A DNA stretch of 32,402 nucleotides from Oscillospiraceae bacterium (GTDB lineage: Bacteria > Bacillota > Clostridia > Oscillospirales > CAG-272): assembly GCA_015064025.1 (NCBI GenBank), contig SVSZ01000015.1, positions 1-32,402 of the forward strand. Direction: 5' to 3'. Below are positions 1 through 16,155 of this stretch, one piece after another; position 1 is the stretch's first letter, and the number at the start of each line of letters is the position of its first letter. The translations under genes and the position numbers were made by a program. The notes under the pieces were generated by a model. The model was not told where the DNA came from. It made no database searches and saw only the letters and a program-made list of their open reading frames with translations.

Positions 1-188
1 ATTCTCCACGAGCCAACACGGAGTCGTTTACGTCCGTCGTTATAGCCTTGCATTGTTTTTATATCTCCGACAGGTGGATTATAGGTCAGCCCCGCAATAG
101 CATCACGGATTCTACCAACCGATTTTTTATCCAATTTTGATAAAAATTTCAGCGCATCCTTTGAATACCTGATTTTGATCTCATTCAT
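1..188 (-). CDS. RelE/ParE-family toxin, 3' end cut by window
   Basis: Only the first 62 codons are visible; the gene runs off the left edge. The N-terminus reads MNEIKIRYSKDALKFLSKLD, followed by a helix ending VGRIRDAIAGLTYNP, then MQGYNDGRKRLRVGSWR. This order (strand, long Lys/Leu helix, Asn-Pro turn, Arg-Leu-Arg-Val-Gly strand) is typical of RelE/ParE-superfamily toxins, which cleave mRNA on ribosomes or poison gyrase. The ATG at 188 has GGAG 8 nt upstream. No antitoxin gene lies upstream, because 189-384 holds only a promoter and queA ends at 385. If a partner exists it must follow the toxin, as in HigBA-type order, outside the window. The catalytic C-terminal residues are not visible, so RelE-type and ParE-type activity cannot be told apart. 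Confidence 0.75.
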   Translation of the reverse strand, partial: MNEIKIRYSKDALKFLSKLDKKSVGRIRDAIAGLTYNPPVGDIKTMQGYNDGRKRLRVGSWR

Positions 189-215
189 TGATTATTCTCC
201 GTAAAAATGGAATGT

Positions 216-252
216 TTTATCCTACGCTTATATTATATAGGATTTATCCTAT
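216..252. promoter_or_regulatory. Palindromic operator plus half-site in toxin promoter
   Basis: A perfect 7-bp inverted repeat, ATAGGAT and ATCCTAT with a 2-nt centre, occupies 237-252, inside the -35/-10 spacer. One arm's sequence, TTTATCCTA, recurs at 216-224 in the same orientation as its copy at 243-251, which puts an extra half-site 27 bp away near the transcription start. This arrangement suits autorepression by a toxin-antitoxin complex; that role is inferred. Confidence 0.6.
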
Positions 253-260
253 TTTGTCAA
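232..260 (-). promoter_or_regulatory. Sigma-A promoter of the toxin gene
   Basis: On the minus strand a perfect -35 (TTGACA, 255-260) and a perfect -10 (TATAAT, 232-237) are separated by 17 nt. The start codon lies about 45 nt downstream. The spacer is almost wholly occupied by a palindrome (see the operator entry), so a bound repressor would block RNA polymerase directly. Confidence 0.85.
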
Positions 261-384
261 TAGATTTCGGAAAGATTTTTTTGATTTGCTTCTATTGTCG
301 CTGAAAGAATTACCGATTGGCTATTAGTTTTTACCAATTGGCAAAATCGCACAATTATTATCTGTTATATCCCATTTTATTTGG

Positions 385-1464
385 TTAAAATATATAGCAG
401 GCATCGCCGAAGCTGAAAAACCGATACCCTTCCCCCACCGCCGTGCGGTACGCCTCCATAACGCGTTCCTTATCGTAAAAGGCGGACACGAGCATTAAAA
501 GCGTGCTTTCGGGTAGGTGGAAATTTGTGATGAGGGCATCCACTGCCTTGAATTTGTAGCCGGGGTAGATGAAAATGCCCGTATCCCCTTGCATGGCGGG
601 GATATAACCGTCCTCACGCGCGACACTTTCGATGGTGCGGCAGGAGGTCGTACCGACGCAGATCAGCCGTCCGCCGGCGGCTCGTCGCTCATTGATCAAA
701 CGCGCGCTTTCCTCGGAGACCGAAAAATATTCGGTGTGCATCACGTGATCCGTGATCTTGTCCTCCTTCACGGGGCGGAAGGTGCCAAGTCCCACGTGAA
801 GCATCACAGGGGCGATCGCAACACCTTTTCCCTTGATTTTTTCAAGGAGCTCGGGGGTAAAGTGCAATCCCGCAGTCGGCGCCGCGGCAGACCCCTCCTC
901 GCGCGCATATACGGTCTGATAGCGGTCACGGTCCTCCAAGCGCTCCGTGATATAGGGCGGCAGAGGCATCATTCCGATCAGATGCAGAATTTCATAAACG
1001 GTCGCATATGTCTCACGGTCATAGGAAAATCGGATGATGCGGTTTCCTTCCTCCACGATGTCCGTCACCTCACCGCGAAGGATCCCCTCGCCAAATTCCA
1101 GCTCCATGCCGATGCGGGCGCGTTTGCCCGGCTTGACAAGACATTCCCACGTGTCAACCTCCCTTTGGCGCAGAAGCAAAAGCTCGATCAGCGCCTCTTC
1201 TCTCCCCACAACGTGCCCGTAGATGCGTGCGGGAATGACCTTGGAATCGTTGATCACCAAAACGTCCTCGGGACGAAGATAGTCAAGAATATCAAAAAAA
1301 TGCTTGTGTTCAAGCTTCCCCGTCTTGCGATCGATCACCATCATGCGGGAGCTGTCCCGCGGTTCTATGGGATGCTGGGCGATCTGCTCCTCCGGCAGAT
1401 CGTAATAAAAGTCCGAGGTCTTAAGGGATGTCGGCGTCAGGCTGTTGACAATTACAGAGTTCAT
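385..1464 (-). CDS. queA: S-adenosylmethionine:tRNA ribosyltransferase-isomerase QueA
   Basis: QueA transfers and isomerises the ribosyl group of SAM onto 7-aminomethyl-7-deazaguanine at the tRNA wobble position to form epoxyqueuosine. The 359-residue protein has the family's near-standard length. Family blocks are clear: [15 protein letters not shown] then [10 protein letters not shown] near the N-terminus, [42 protein letters not shown], and the C-terminal [17 protein letters not shown]. The start at 1464 has AGGA about 5 nt upstream and adds roughly 13 residues before the usual SDF start region. The gene is alone and divergent from dapA, with no tgt, queG or other queuosine gene in view. 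Its -10 box overlaps that of dapA. No convincing terminator is seen after it; a weak inverted repeat lies at 313-341. Confidence 0.96.
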   Translation of the reverse strand: MNSVIVNSLTPTSLKTSDFYYDLPEEQIAQHPIEPRDSSRMMVIDRKTGKLEHKHFFDILDYLRPEDVLVINDSKVIPARIYGHVVGREEALIELLLLRQREVDTWECLVKPGKRARIGMELEFGEGILRGEVTDIVEEGNRIIRFSYDRETYATVYEILHLIGMMPLPPYITERLEDRDRYQTVYAREEGSAAAPTAGLHFTPELLEKIKGKGVAIAPVMLHVGLGTFRPVKEDKITDHVMHTEYFSVSEESARLINERRAAGGRLICVGTTSCRTIESVAREDGYIPAMQGDTGIFIYPGYKFKAVDALITNFHLPESTLLMLVSAFYDKERVMEAYRTAVGEGYRFFSFGDACYIF

Positions 1465-1515
1465 TCGTTCCTACTCAATCCTTTATCCAAATTCACGTAA
1501 CCGAAGGGGTAACGC

Positions 1516-1543
1516 TTGCATACACTGGGTATGTACATATTAT
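1516..1543 (+). promoter_or_regulatory. dapA promoter
   Basis: TTGCAT (1516-1521) and TATTAT (1538-1543) are spaced by 16 nt, about 85 nt upstream of the dapA start. The -10 hexamer shares five of six positions with the queA -10 box on the other strand, so the two promoters probably exclude each other. Confidence 0.55.
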
Positions 1544-1567
1544 ACATCACTTTTTTTTCGTTTGCAA
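1539..1567 (-). promoter_or_regulatory. queA promoter
   Basis: On the minus strand TTGCAA (1562-1567) and TATAAT (1539-1544) are spaced by 17 nt, about 75 nt before the queA start. The -10 box lies on top of the opposing dapA -10 box. Confidence 0.7.
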
Positions 1568-1629
1568 CCGTTTTTTACATCCTTTCGGTGCGCAGACGGA
1601 AAATTCTTGCAAAAGGAGAGTGCTGTTTT

Positions 1630-2511
1630 ATGAGTCTATACAAGCAAACCGTTTTCACAGGAGTTGCCACCGCGTTGATCACCCCCTTTTGCGGCGGAGA
1701 GATCGATTATGAAGCACTGGAGCGGATGATCGAGCAGCAGATCGATGCAGGAATCGCTGCCCTTCTTCTTTGCGGCACTACGGGAGAAGGTGCTACCCTG
1801 ACTGTAAAGGAGCATTACGAGATGATCCGCTTTGCCAAGGAAAAGATCCGTGACCGCGTTCCCCTGCTCGGCGGCTGCGGCTCCAATTGCACCTCCCATG
1901 CCATCGAGCTTGCCAATGCAGTGGCGGAGGGTGGCGCAGATGCGCTTCTCGCCGTGACGCCTTACTATAACAAAACCAATGACCGCGGGATCGTCCAGCA
2001 CTACCGCGCCTTGGCAGATGCCTCCCCCCGCCCTCTGATGCTTTACAACGTCCCCACGCGCACGGGCTTTGGCATGAAGCTTGAGCACTATCGGGAGCTT
2101 TCCTCACATCCCAACATCGTCGCGCTTAAGGAGGCGTCGGCAGACCTTGGCTTGCTGGAAGCGACCTGCACGGAATGCGGTGACCGTCTTGACGTTTATA
2201 CGGGCAACGATCACCACGTCATCAGCGCATCACGCCTTGGGGCGCGCGGAATCATTTCTGTATACTCTAACGTTGATCCGCGCGGCATGATCGAGCTTTG
2301 GAAGCTATGCTCCACGGGAGAATACCGCTTGGCGGGAGAGCGCAGAGCCCGCTGTCTTGCGCGGATGCAGGCACTCTTCTCGGAGGTCAATCCGATCCCC
2401 GTAAAATACGTCGCTTCACTCAAGGGACTCTGCCATGCGGAATACCGCCTACCGCTTGCTCCCCCAAGCACGGAATGCGCCAAGCGTTTACAAGCACTGT
2501 TCTCACAATAA
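1630..2511 (+). CDS. dapA: 4-hydroxy-tetrahydrodipicolinate synthase DapA
   Basis: DapA condenses pyruvate with aspartate semialdehyde, the first committed step to diaminopimelate and lysine. The protein is a 293-residue (beta/alpha)8 barrel of normal length. Visible residues are the substrate loop CGTTGEG (Thr50-Thr51), Tyr139 in LYNVPTRTG with Arg144, and the Schiff-base Lys167 in VALKEAS. I chose the ATG at 1630 because the protein then begins at the usual family position (FTGVATALITPF) and GGAG lies at 1615-1618, a slightly long 11-nt spacing. The frame stays open further upstream, but that part has no family similarity and overlaps the promoter. The gene is monocistronic, without other lysine genes, and ends in a terminator shared with rpoC. 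Some N-acetylneuraminate lyase-like relatives look similar, but the motifs favour DapA. Confidence 0.95.
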   Translation: MSLYKQTVFTGVATALITPFCGGEIDYEALERMIEQQIDAGIAALLLCGTTGEGATLTVKEHYEMIRFAKEKIRDRVPLLGGCGSNCTSHAIELANAVAEGGADALLAVTPYYNKTNDRGIVQHYRALADASPRPLMLYNVPTRTGFGMKLEHYRELSSHPNIVALKEASADLGLLEATCTECGDRLDVYTGNDHHVISASRLGARGIISVYSNVDPRGMIELWKLCSTGEYRLAGERRARCLARMQALFSEVNPIPVKYVASLKGLCHAEYRLPLAPPSTECAKRLQALFSQ

Positions 2512-2546
2512 AAAGGCGCTCACAGCTCGGCTGTGAGCGCCTTTTT
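2510..2546. terminator. Bidirectional terminator between dapA and rpoC
   Basis: A perfect stem of about 17 bp with a 3-5 nt loop: the left arm runs 2510-2526 (AAAAAGGCGCTCACAGC) and the right arm 2530-2546. It is flanked by A5 and T5, so it can terminate both the plus-strand dapA and the minus-strand rpoBC transcripts. Confidence 0.95.
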
Positions 2547-2566
2547 ATTGTTTTCGCTATAAGAGA

Positions 2567-6226
<3,660 letters not shown>

Positions 6227-6256
6227 GAACCCTTTCTATCTATACTTTCGGTGGAC

Positions 6257-6297
6257 GTCGGGAGGCACTTCCCCTCCCGACATCCGCGGCTTGCGGA
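6257..6297 (-). other. Hairpins in the rpoB-rpoC spacer
   Basis: The 92-nt spacer contains a perfect 9-bp stem, GTCGGGAGG (6257-6265) with CCTCCCGAC (6273-6281), and next to it TCCGC (6283-6287) with GCGGA (6293-6297). No T-tract follows on the minus strand, so this is not a normal intrinsic terminator. It may be an RNA processing, stability or pause element. Confidence 0.5.
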
Positions 6298-6318
6298 CAC
6301 ACGGTCCGCTGACTTCAA

Positions 6319-9300
6319 TTATTCGTCGAAATCGCCGTTCTCGTAAGCGGTCTCTTCCTCATAGGAGAAATCCTCCGCCTCCTCTTCCTCAATGGGATTT
6401 CCGTTCTCATCCTCAAACATGAAGGAATCTCCCAGCGTATCATCCATCTCATGCTGACCGAGGATCGAATCGATCGCATTCTTGTCCGCATGGCTCATGA
6501 CGCTGTCATCCTCGTTGCAAAGCTCGGAAAGCTCAATGTCATTTCCGTCCTTATCCTGCACGCGGATATCCAGAGCCAAAGACTGGAGCTCCTTGACCAT
6601 GACCTTGAAGGATTCGGGAACCCCCGGCGTGGGAATGTTCTGACCCTTGATGATCGCCTCGTAAGCACGGCGGCGTCCGTTGATATCGTCCGACTTGACC
6701 GTGAGGATCTCCTGCAGCGTGTAAGCAGCACCGTATGCCTCAAGTGCCCAGACCTCCATCTCTCCGAAGCGCTGTCCGCCGAACTGAGCCTTACCGCCCA
6801 AGGGCTGCTGCGTAACGAGAGAGTACGGACCGTTGGAACGCGCGTGGATCTTATCGTCAACCAGATGATGGAGCTTAAGATAATACATGATACCGACAGT
6901 AACGGGGTTGTCGAAGGGCTCGCCCGTGCGTCCGTCGTAAAGAACGGTCTTACCGTCAAGGATCTTGAGTCTCTTCTCGGCACGCAGGGTTGCCATAAAG
7001 GCTTCGTCCGCACGCTCCTCGTCCGTGAGAACTCTGAGCGTCTTGTTGCCGCTCTCCTCATCGACGGTCTCCTCATAAAGAGCCTTACCCTCGGGATTTT
7101 CCAAGGGGAACAGATCTCTCTGCATGCCTGCCGCCTCAAGGCACGCGAGAATATCCTTCTCGTTCGCACCGCCGAAGACAGGGGTCATGATCTTCCAGCC
7201 AAGCTTTCTGGAGGCAATACCCAAGTGCACCTCAAGCACCTGACCGATGTTCATACGGGAAGGAACGCCCAAAGGATTGAGGACGATGTCAAGAGGCGTA
7301 CCGTCGGGCAGGAAGGGCATATCCTCGGGAGGAAGAATGCGAGAAACGACACCCTTGTTACCGTGACGTCCTGCCATCTTATCTCCTACGGAGATCTTAC
7401 GCTTCTGCGCGATATATACCTTAACGACCTTGTTGACACCTGCGGGAAGCTCGTCGCCCTGCTCGTGAGAGAAGACGCGAACGTCCACAACGATACCGGA
7501 CTCACCGTGCGCCAGGCGCAAGGAGGTGTCACGTACCTCTCTGGACTTTTCGCCGAAGATCGCGCGGAGAAGTCTTTCCTCTGCGGTCAATTCGGTCTCT
7601 CCCTTGGGAGTGATCTTACCGACCAGAATATCGCCGGAGCGAACCTCGGTACCGATCTTTACAATACCTTCGGCGTTCAGATTGCGGAGCGCGTCGTCAC
7701 CGACGTTGGGGATCTCGCGTGTGATCTCCTCGGGACCGAGCTTCGTATCTCTCGCCTCGTGAGGATATTCCTCAATGTGCAACGACGTGTAGACGTCGTC
7801 ACGAACAAGTCTTTCGTTCAAAAGGACTGCGTCCTCGTAGTTATAGCCTTCCCATGTCATAAAGCCGATCAAGGCGTTCTTACCAAGGGAAATTTCACCG
7901 TTGCTGGTTGCGGGACCGTCTGCGATCACCTGCCCCGCCTCAACAAAGTCACCCTTGGAGACGATGGGACGCTGATTGAAGCACGTTCCCTGGTTGGTTC
8001 TCTTGAATTTGAGAAGATCGTAAACGTCCTTGACACCGTTCTCGCAGGCGACCACGATCTGATCCGCCTGTACGCGCTCTACGTATCCCGCTCTGGTTGC
8101 GATCACGGCAACGCCGGAATCCAGTGCCGCCTTATGCTCCATACCGGTACCGACGATCGGAGAGTCGTTGACAAGCAACGGAACTGCCTGCTTCTGCATG
8201 TTCGATCCCATCAGTGCACGGGTGTTGTCATCGTTTTCAAGGAAGGGAATCATCGCGGAGGCAACGGAGACCAGCATTCTGGGTGCGACGTCCATATAAT
8301 CGACGCTTGCCGCATCCACCTCGACGATCTCGGTCTTGTCACGGCCGATGACCTTTGCGTTGACAAAGCAATCATCGTCATCCAAGGGCTCGTTTGCCTG
8401 GGCTACGATATAGTGATCCTCGGTATCCGCGGTCATGTATTCGACCTCGTCCGTCACGTGGTGACGGAAGGTGCCGTCGCCGTTGTCGATATGCTCCACC
8501 TTACGGTAGGGTGCCTCAATAAATCCGTAGTCGGAGATGCGGGCATAGGTGGAGAGATAGGAGATCAGACCGATGTTGGGTCCTTCGGGAGACTCGATCG
8601 GGCAGATACGTCCGTACTGTGTATAGTGAACGTCACGCACGTCAAAGGACGCACGGTCGCGGGAAAGACCGCCGGGACCGAGCGCGGAGAGACGGCGCTT
8701 GTGGCTCAGCTCTGCCAGAGGATTGTTCTGATCCATGAACTGAGAAAGCTGGCTGGAGCCGAAGAACTCACGGATCGCAGTGGTCACGGGACGGATGTTG
8801 ATCAGCGCCTGGACGGTCAGCTTCTCGTTATCCTGCGTTGCCATACGCTCCTTGATGATCTTATCCATACGTGCAAAGCCGATGCGGAGCTGATTCTGCA
8901 GCTGCTCACCGACGGAACGGATGCGGCGGTTGCCCAGATGGTCGATGTCGTCCACACTGCCGACGTCATGCGCCAGATTGAGCAGGTAGTTGACAGATGC
9001 CATCACGTCGTCCACGGTCAGGCACTTGGGGCAAAGGTCGGCAAGCCTTTCCTTCACGCTCGCCTTGATCGCCTCAATATCACCCTCGCACTCCTGCATG
9101 ATCTCCATCAGAACGGGAATGCGCACTCTTTCCTTTACGCCGCAATCCTTCAGATCCTCACCGAGAACGTAGAGGGGATTGACGGTGTTGTTGCCCATGA
9201 CCTTGATGACCTCGCCGTTGTCAAGAGCGATCTTAACCTCGTTGATCGCAGCATGCTCGATCTCGCGTGCGAGCGCGGGAGTAATGACCTCACCCGCAGA

Positions 9301-10245
9301 AAGGATCACCTCACCCGTAATAGGACTGATGGCATCCTCGGCAAGACGGCGGTTTGCGATACGGCTGTGCACCGACATTTTCTTATCATATTTGTAACGT
9401 CCGACGGGCGCGATGTCATAGCGCTTCGGATCAAAGAAATAGTTATGCAGGAGCGTTCTTGCGGCTTCCTCCGTGGGAGGCTCGCCGGGACGGAGCTTTT
9501 TGTAGATCTCCTTGAGAGACTCCACCTCTGTTGTGGAGTGGAGCTGTGCGGCAAGCACCTCGCTTTCATCCCTTTCAAAGGTGAGACGAAGATGCTCATC
9601 CTCACCGAACATCTCATAAATATCCTCGCGGCTCGAAAGTCCCAGCGCGCGGATAAACATCGTGAGCGGCAGCTTGCGGTTCTTATCGATACGGACGTAT
9701 GCAACACCGGACGCGTCGATCTCATACTCCAGCCATGCGCCGCGATATGGGATCACGGTGGTAGCATAGGTCTTGCGCCCCGCCTTATCAATTTCGGAAG
9801 AATAGTACATTCCGGGAGAACGGATGATCTGAGAAACGATCACACGCTCCGCGCCGTTGATGACGAAGGTACCCGTCTCGGTCATCAGCGGGAAGTCACC
9901 CATGAAGATGTCTGCCTGCTTGACCTCTCCCGTCTGCTTGTTCGTCAAGCGGACGTTGACCTTGAGGGGTGCTGCGTAGTTGACATCACGCTCCTTACAC
10001 TCCTCCACAGGATATTTGGGATGTGCTTCGTCCAAGGTATAAGAGATAAACTCGATGACCAGATTTCCATAGGAATCAGTAATGGGAGATGCATCGCGCA
10101 AAACCTCCATCAAGCCCTCTTTCTTAAACCAATCGTAGGATTTCGTTTGGATCTCCACCAGATTGGGCAGCGGATAATCGAAACGGGAGTTGGAGAAGCT
10201 TTTTCTTGTGTTCTGACCAAGCTTTTGATCTTTTACTTTGATCAT
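6319..10245 (-). CDS. rpoB: DNA-directed RNA polymerase subunit beta
   Basis: The 1308-residue beta subunit. The rifampicin-binding region reads [20 protein letters not shown] followed by [11 protein letters not shown], with the Asp, His and Ser of the main resistance positions all in the sensitive form. [16 protein letters not shown] follows. The C-terminal half carries [15 protein letters not shown] and the clamp contact [21 protein letters not shown] (split here as [14 protein letters not shown] and EVWALEA). The protein ends in a strongly acidic tail rich in Glu and Asp (last ~35 residues). I chose the ATG at 10245: GGAG lies 11 nt upstream, whereas the in-frame GTG at 10257 sits on top of that site and has no ribosome binding site of its own. 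It is first in an rpoB-rpoC operon. Confidence 0.98.
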   Translation of the reverse strand: MIKVKDQKLGQNTRKSFSNSRFDYPLPNLVEIQTKSYDWFKKEGLMEVLRDASPITDSYGNLVIEFISYTLDEAHPKYPVEECKERDVNYAAPLKVNVRLTNKQTGEVKQADIFMGDFPLMTETGTFVINGAERVIVSQIIRSPGMYYSSEIDKAGRKTYATTVIPYRGAWLEYEIDASGVAYVRIDKNRKLPLTMFIRALGLSSREDIYEMFGEDEHLRLTFERDESEVLAAQLHSTTEVESLKEIYKKLRPGEPPTEEAARTLLHNYFFDPKRYDIAPVGRYKYDKKMSVHSRIANRRLAEDAISPITGEVILSAGEVITPALAREIEHAAINEVKIALDNGEVIKVMGNNTVNPLYVLGEDLKDCGVKERVRIPVLMEIMQECEGDIEAIKASVKERLADLCPKCLTVDDVMASVNYLLNLAHDVGSVDDIDHLGNRRIRSVGEQLQNQLRIGFARMDKIIKERMATQDNEKLTVQALINIRPVTTAIREFFGSSQLSQFMDQNNPLAELSHKRRLSALGPGGLSRDRASFDVRDVHYTQYGRICPIESPEGPNIGLISYLSTYARISDYGFIEAPYRKVEHIDNGDGTFRHHVTDEVEYMTADTEDHYIVAQANEPLDDDDCFVNAKVIGRDKTEIVEVDAASVDYMDVAPRMLVSVASAMIPFLENDDNTRALMGSNMQKQAVPLLVNDSPIVGTGMEHKAALDSGVAVIATRAGYVERVQADQIVVACENGVKDVYDLLKFKRTNQGTCFNQRPIVSKGDFVEAGQVIADGPATSNGEISLGKNALIGFMTWEGYNYEDAVLLNERLVRDDVYTSLHIEEYPHEARDTKLGPEEITREIPNVGDDALRNLNAEGIVKIGTEVRSGDILVGKITPKGETELTAEERLLRAIFGEKSREVRDTSLRLAHGESGIVVDVRVFSHEQGDELPAGVNKVVKVYIAQKRKISVGDKMAGRHGNKGVVSRILPPEDMPFLPDGTPLDIVLNPLGVPSRMNIGQVLEVHLGIASRKLGWKIMTPVFGGANEKDILACLEAAGMQRDLFPLENPEGKALYEETVDEESGNKTLRVLTDEERADEAFMATLRAEKRLKILDGKTVLYDGRTGEPFDNPVTVGIMYYLKLHHLVDDKIHARSNGPYSLVTQQPLGGKAQFGGQRFGEMEVWALEAYGAAYTLQEILTVKSDDINGRRRAYEAIIKGQNIPTPGVPESFKVMVKELQSLALDIRVQDKDGNDIELSELCNEDDSVMSHADKNAIDSILGQHEMDDTLGDSFMFEDENGNPIEEEEAEDFSYEEETAYENGDFDE

Positions 10246-10402
10246 TAATTCAATCACTCCATTCTGAATTGATAACGCGTAGAAAAATCCCTGTGTCGCA
10301 GAATCTTTTTGACATCCGGCTCCTCACACAATTCGCTTTCGGGGCGTTTTGTTGTAATTCACCAAAGCTTCCACAATACGGGCGATTATAATGCAGTTTA
10401 AT
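10246..10402 (-). other. rpoB 5' leader, about 150 nt
   Basis: This is the transcribed region between the rpoB promoter and start codon. The rest of the 364-nt gene-free stretch 10246-10609 holds the promoter and the lacZ terminator, both listed separately. I see no ribosomal protein gene, no known riboswitch and no strong terminator in the leader, only a possible short reading frame (next entry). Confidence 0.5.
10250..10315 (-). CDS. Possible 21-codon upstream ORF before rpoB
   Basis: ATG at 10315 has AGGAG 4 nt upstream and reads [20 protein letters not shown] plus Asp before a TGA that ends 4 nt before the rpoB ATG. The ribosome binding site used for rpoB lies inside its last codons, so translation here could be coupled to rpoB. 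There is no recognised family. It may be a chance reading frame; conservation in relatives would decide. Confidence 0.25.
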   Translation of the reverse strand: MSKRFCDTGIFLRVINSEWSD

Positions 10403-10431
10403 ATTTTATCACGTTTTTTGTGCATTGTCAA
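10403..10431 (-). promoter_or_regulatory. rpoBC promoter
   Basis: On the minus strand TTGACA (10426-10431) and TAAAAT (10403-10408) are spaced by exactly 17 nt, about 160 nt upstream of the rpoB start. With the lacZ terminator just upstream, it makes rpoBC an independent transcription unit. Confidence 0.85.
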
Positions 10432-10493
10432 GCATTTTTTGTAAAAAAAGTTATTTTTTTTGCTTTTTCAATTTTTATCACGGCGCGAACGCC

Positions 10494-10551
10494 AAAAAAG
10501 GAGACAATGAGGCAGCGCGCACAGCGCTTTTTTACCTCATTGTCTCCTTTT
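10494..10551 (-). terminator. lacZ terminator
   Basis: Perfect 17-bp inverted repeat: AAAAGGAGACAATGAGG at 10496-10512 pairs with 10535-10551. The 22-nt loop is itself GC-rich and partly self-complementary (GCGC repeats). On the minus strand the stem runs into T6. It lies between the lacZ stop and the rpoB promoter. Confidence 0.9.
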
Positions 10552-10609
10552 ATTATAAGAAATACGTTGTTTTTTCTCAAAAGCCCCGTTTATCTTTGCT
10601 TTTTATTGA

Positions 10610-13795
<3,186 letters not shown>

Positions 13796-13801
13796 TTACC
13801 A

Positions 13802-13830
13802 TTGACAAAAGAGGAGACAGCTTGTATAAT
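13802..13830 (+). promoter_or_regulatory. recG promoter
   Basis: Perfect consensus: TTGACA (13802-13807), 17 nt, TATAAT (13825-13830), 33 nt before the recG start codon. Confidence 0.9.
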
Positions 13831-13863
13831 AATATATGTAAAACGTATCAAAAGGAGGCGCTC

Positions 13864-16008
13864 ATGGCAATCACAAGAGAATCCCCCGTAACGGTCCTGT
13901 CCGGTGTCGGACGCGTCCGTGCGGAGCATTACGCAAAAATGGGAATACTGACGCTGGGCGATCTTCTTTTACACTACCCGCGTGCATACGAGAACCGCGG
14001 GGACGTGTGTCTTCTTTCCGAGGCAAGAACAGACGCCAAAAGCGCCGTGATCCTCACCGTCGCAACAGAGGCGCGCTGTGTGCGTCTTCGCAGTCACAAA
14101 AGCTTTCTCAAGTTCCGTGCCTACGATGACAGCGGGAGCTGCGAGATCGTTTTCTTCAACCAGGATTATCTGCGCACCGTCTTTCCCGTCGGCGCGACCT
14201 TCCGCTTTTTCGGGCGCGTGGAGCGCGAGAAAAACAAATATACCATGTCCTCCCCCGCGTATGAAGCATGGGCGGAATTTGCTTCCCTTCCTCCGCTTCA
14301 TCCGGTCTACCGCATGACCGAGGGCATCAAACCCGCACAGATCGCGAAGGACGTGGCGGCGGCACTTGAACTCTTGCTCGCAAGTGAGGAGGATCCCCTG
14401 CCCTCCGAACTCCTTGAGCGGCGCTCTCTTTGTACGTTGGCATTCGCCGAAAGAAACATTCACAGACCCACGGACACCGCTGCTCTTGCGGCGGCACGGC
14501 GTCGCTTGGTCTACGATGAATTTTTCTGCTTTGCACTGGGGGCTGCACTCACCTGCAAAAGGGAAAAAGCACTCGGTGCGCCCCCCTGCACAAACAGCGA
14601 CATCTCCCCCTTGACACGCTCTCTTCCCTATGAACTGACAGGAGCACAGAGGCGCGCGATCGAGGATATTGCACGCGACATGGCATCTCCCGTGCCAATG
14701 GCAAGAATCCTTGTGGGCGACGTCGGCTGCGGCAAGACCGTGTGTGCCGAAGCCGCGATGCTCATCGCAGTACAAAACGGGAGACAGGCGGCGTTGATGG
14801 TGCCCACCGAAATTTTGGCACGTCAGCATTACAAGGAGCTTTCCCCGTTTTTTGAGTCCCTCGGCATCTCCTGCGCGCTTCTGATCGGTGCTACGACCGC
14901 AGCTCAAAAGAAAAGGATCAAGGATGCACTCGTCTGTCCCGAGGAAAGCCTTCGGCTACAGGTCGTGATCGGTACGCACGCGCTTCTCTCGGACGGCGTG
15001 GAATTTGCCGCCCCGGGAATCGTCATCACCGACGAGCAGCATCGCTTCGGCGCACGTCAGCGTGCACTCCTCTCGGAAAAGAATACGCATGCACATCTTT
15101 TGGTCATGAGTGCAACTCCCATCCCCCGCTCCCTTGCCCTGGTTCTTTACGGCGACCTTGACATCTCGCGCATTGACGAGATGCCTCCCGGCAGACAGCG
15201 CGTGGACACCTTTGCGGTGGATGAGAGCTACCGCGAACGTCTCAATGCCTTCATCCGCCGTCTTGTCGGGGAGGGAGGACAGGTATACGTCGTTTGTCCC
15301 GCAATTGAGGAGCGTGAGGAAAGCGAGGACGAATTGACCCTCGCTGAGATCGCCCTTGACGGCACCGCGATCAAATCAAGACCTCCCCTCAAGGCGGCAC
15401 TCACCTACGCAAAGGAATTGCAGGAGGCACTTCCCGAGCTTTCGGTCGCCTTTCTGCACGGAAAGATGAAGAGCGCCGAAAAGGACGCGATCATGAAAAA
15501 ATTCTCCGAAAACGAGATTCAGGTCCTTGTCTCCACCACGGTCATCGAGGTCGGTGTCAACGTTCCCAATGCCTGTCTTATGATCGTTGAGAACGCCGAC
15601 CGCTTCGGGCTCTCACAATTGCATCAGCTCCGCGGTCGCGTCGGACGAGGCGAAAGAAAATCCTATTGCGTGCTGGTCGCGGGCGGCGAGGGCAGCAGAG
15701 TGTCAGGCACCTCTCTCGCACGTTTGAACGTCATGCGCACCACCTACGACGGCTACCGCATCGCCGAGGAGGATCTTGCCCTGCGCGGCCCCGGTGACTT
15801 TCTTGCCTCGGGCGAGGGCGGTACCATCCGACAAAGCGGAGGGCTTTCCTTCCGTCTTGCCGATGCGGGCGAGGACGTCACGCTCCTCACCGACGCAACG
15901 CTTGACGCCCGTGAGCTGCTTGAACGTGACCCAACCCTTGAAAGCACTCCCGCGCTCCGCGCTCATGTCCGCGAGATGTTCACCGTGGAGGCGGGCTTGA
16001 TCAGCTGA
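13864..16008 (+). CDS. recG: ATP-dependent DNA helicase RecG
   Basis: RecG remodels stalled replication forks and branched recombination intermediates. The protein has 714 residues, within the family range. The N-terminal wedge/OB domain includes VLSGVGRVRAEHYAKMGI and GDLLLHYPRAYENRG. The helicase core has Walker A GDVGCGKT (Lys291, with Cys where most have Ser), motif II DEQHRFG (390-396), SATPIPRSL, the PPGR turn (MPPGRQRV), motif VI QLRGRVGRG and the RecG-specific LRGPGDF. I chose the ATG at 13864, which follows GGAGG by 5 nt; the open frame upstream runs through the promoter and is not coding. It is monocistronic or weakly linked to the following small membrane protein gene. Confidence 0.96.
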   Translation: MAITRESPVTVLSGVGRVRAEHYAKMGILTLGDLLLHYPRAYENRGDVCLLSEARTDAKSAVILTVATEARCVRLRSHKSFLKFRAYDDSGSCEIVFFNQDYLRTVFPVGATFRFFGRVEREKNKYTMSSPAYEAWAEFASLPPLHPVYRMTEGIKPAQIAKDVAAALELLLASEEDPLPSELLERRSLCTLAFAERNIHRPTDTAALAAARRRLVYDEFFCFALGAALTCKREKALGAPPCTNSDISPLTRSLPYELTGAQRRAIEDIARDMASPVPMARILVGDVGCGKTVCAEAAMLIAVQNGRQAALMVPTEILARQHYKELSPFFESLGISCALLIGATTAAQKKRIKDALVCPEESLRLQVVIGTHALLSDGVEFAAPGIVITDEQHRFGARQRALLSEKNTHAHLLVMSATPIPRSLALVLYGDLDISRIDEMPPGRQRVDTFAVDESYRERLNAFIRRLVGEGGQVYVVCPAIEEREESEDELTLAEIALDGTAIKSRPPLKAALTYAKELQEALPELSVAFLHGKMKSAEKDAIMKKFSENEIQVLVSTTVIEVGVNVPNACLMIVENADRFGLSQLHQLRGRVGRGERKSYCVLVAGGEGSRVSGTSLARLNVMRTTYDGYRIAEEDLALRGPGDFLASGEGGTIRQSGGLSFRLADAGEDVTLLTDATLDARELLERDPTLESTPALRAHVREMFTVEAGLIS

Positions 16009-16155
16009 AGCTTTTTTAAAATTTTTTATATGCATTTTTTAGCTGTGTCTTCTCACACATAATTGCTTTGCGATCTGGACAAACTGTACGTAGTCGGAAT
16101 CTCCGACGGAGAAAGCAAAAAAATGTTTTTTCAAACCAATGAAGGAGAAGCAGCT

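Noticed and set aside
313-341. Inverted repeat after queA as a terminator.
   Set aside because: An 8-bp AT-rich stem with a G-U pair and a 13-nt loop, and no T-tract in the queA direction.
6451-10248. A 1265-codon plus-strand open frame lying opposite rpoB.
   Set aside because: It mirrors rpoB codon bias (few codons whose complement is a stop in that frame), has no ribosome binding site and no recognisable motif. rpoB on the other strand is unquestionable.
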